Below are positions 63,058 to 64,000 of a DNA stretch of 64,000 nucleotides, piece by piece (within the stretch, counting starts at the first letter, position 1; the number at the start of each line of letters is the position of its first letter). The notes under the pieces were generated by a model, which was given only the letters and a program-made list of their open reading frames with translations, made no database searches and had not been told where the DNA came from. This DNA is from Frigoribacterium sp. CG_9.8 (GTDB lineage: Bacteria; Actinomycetota; Actinomycetes; Actinomycetales; Microbacteriaceae): positions 1 to 64,000 of the forward strand of contig NZ_JADOVH010000005.1 in the NCBI RefSeq assembly GCF_015751965.1, written 5' to 3'. The position numbers were made by a program, and so were the translations under genes.

Positions 63058-64000
63058 TCACAGCAGGTCTAACGGCACATTCCCGTCCGCAAGCCGGGCG
63101 GGATCGACGACATTGGCACGGCGGATGATGCCCTGCACTGCGTCGTTCACGTCCCACACATTCACATTCATTCCGGCGACGACACGACCACCGGCCAGCC
63201 AGAACGCAATGAATTCACGCCCGGCGCGATCTCCGCGATAGACAACATCTGCTCCCTGGGCCAGGGGGCCGAACCCTGAATACTCCATCCCGAGATCGAA
63301 CTGATCGGTATAGAAGTATGGGATGTCGTCGTAGGACACCTCCTCGCCGAGCATCGAGCGGGCGGCAGCCTTGCCGCCGTTGCGGGCGTTCGCCCAGTGC
63401 TCACTGCGCAGATGCATCCCGGCCACGGGGTGATACGCATTCGCGACATCGCCAGCCGCGTAGATGTCTGACTCGCTCGAGACGAGGGACGCATCCACCA
63501 GCACGCCGTTGTCGATTGCGAGGCCGGCGGCATCGGCAAGCCCGGTGTTCGCAATCACCCCGATTGCGACGAGCACGAGGTCAGCCGCAATCACCTCTCC
63601 GCCCGCGAGTACAACGCCCGTTACCCGACCATCCGCACCGGCGATGCTCTCGACGACGACGGAGGGCCGGAGGTCGACGCCATTTTCGGTGTGCAGCTCA
63701 GCGAATACAGTGCCGAGCTCATCGCCGAGCGCGTTAGCCAGAGGGATCGGGTTTCGCTCGAGAATCGTGACCTCATTGCCGAGGGTTCTGGCGGTCGCCG
63801 CTACCTCCATGCCGATCCAACCGGACCCAATCAGAACAAGACGTCGGCCGCCCTCTGCCAGCAGGGGGCGCAGTGCTTCAGCATCGTCGAGCGTGCGCAG
63901 GTGGTGCACGCCAGCCAGGTCGGCATTCGCAATCGTCAGCCGCCGCGGGGCCGAGCCCGTGGCGAGCAACAGCTTCTCGTATCCGATCGGTGCGGAGTTC
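63058..64000 (-). CDS. NAD(P)H-dependent ferredoxin/rubredoxin-type reductase, 3' part
   Basis: Cut by the window edge: the open frame continues past base 64000, so the N-terminal FAD-binding motif is missing. What remains (about 313 residues) shows KLLLATGSAPRR, the NAD site VLIGSGWIGMEVA, VLVAIGVIANTGLA, DIYAAGDVANAYHP (second FAD motif) and the C-terminal reductase domain (ARRSMLG-like GKAAARSMLGE). It passes electrons from NADH to a ferredoxin, often for a P450 or dioxygenase, none of which lies inside the window. Confidence 0.9.
   Translation of the reverse strand, partial: NSAPIGYEKLLLATGSAPRRLTIANADLAGVHHLRTLDDAEALRPLLAEGGRRLVLIGSGWIGMEVAATARTLGNEVTILERNPIPLANALGDELGTVFAELHTENGVDLRPSVVVESIAGADGRVTGVVLAGGEVIAADLVLVAIGVIANTGLADAAGLAIDNGVLVDASLVSSESDIYAAGDVANAYHPVAGMHLRSEHWANARNGGKAAARSMLGEEVSYDDIPYFYTDQFDLGMEYSGFGPLAQGADVVYRGDRAGREFIAFWLAGGRVVAGMNVNVWDVNDAVQGIIRRANVVDPARLADGNVPLDLL

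Overview
The window is GC-rich chromosomal DNA from a high-GC Gram-positive bacterium. Gene content and order point to Actinobacteria, most likely family Microbacteriaceae: an HspR/HAIR-controlled dnaK-grpE-dnaJ-hspR operon, a DUF3073 gene beside purM, purSQL, a maleylpyruvate-isomerase-like (mycothiol-associated) protein, a DUF4397/sortase/ECF-sigma/anti-sigma cluster, and many genes with a -10 box 6-8 bases before the start codon (leaderless mRNAs). I place it no lower than family. I saw no rRNA or tRNA genes, no CRISPR array, no prophage and no intact insertion sequence. Layout: 1-444 has no convincing gene. 0.4-7.4 kb (minus strand): secreted protein, DEAD-box RNA helicase with a long repetitive N-terminus, Nudix hydrolase, RND exporter. 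7.5-12.3 kb: YczE-like membrane protein, KimA-like potassium/APC transporter, paired fluoride channels (crcB x2), flavin oxidoreductase. 12.5-36.4 kb is dominated by de novo purine synthesis: purM, purF, purD-purC, purS-purQ, purL, purA. Interspersed are a DUF4397-sortase-sigma-anti-sigma operon, small enzymes, membrane proteins, chorismate mutase and an Ohr peroxidase. 36.5-39.9 kb is a TetR / degenerate ABC-ATPase-like / YhgE-family operon. 40-47 kb: SpoU-type RNA methyltransferase, HAD phosphatase, septum-formation-domain protein, pyrE, xthA, a GntR regulator, a terminator-rich 387-base gap and a DUF6421-type gene. 47-51 kb: two-component system followed by an ABC exporter. 51-54 kb: threonine aldolase and zinc alcohol dehydrogenase. 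54-61.5 kb: heat-shock operon dnaK-grpE-dnaJ-hspR-methyltransferase-clpB, all minus strand, with HAIR operators upstream of dnaK. The window ends with an amino-acid permease and a partial NAD(P)H-ferredoxin-type reductase. The most unusual content is non-coding or repetitive. Two families of imperfect-to-perfect palindromes occur in three copies each. Family 1 is exactly 68 bp in all three copies, one of which supplies the last codons and stop of the YczE gene. Family 2 has 23-32-bp arms around an 11-nt loop, and two copies bracket a lone gene for a DUF559/Vsr-like endonuclease-fold protein; this resembles a REP/RAYT-type arrangement but with a different enzyme. Several 15-bp minisatellites sit in gene gaps, and purL carries an in-frame Ser/Thr/Ala microsatellite expansion of about 56 codons. 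The TetR/pseudo-ATPase/YhgE operon and a probable small RNA or attenuator region at 45.5-45.8 kb are the other candidates for undescribed biology.
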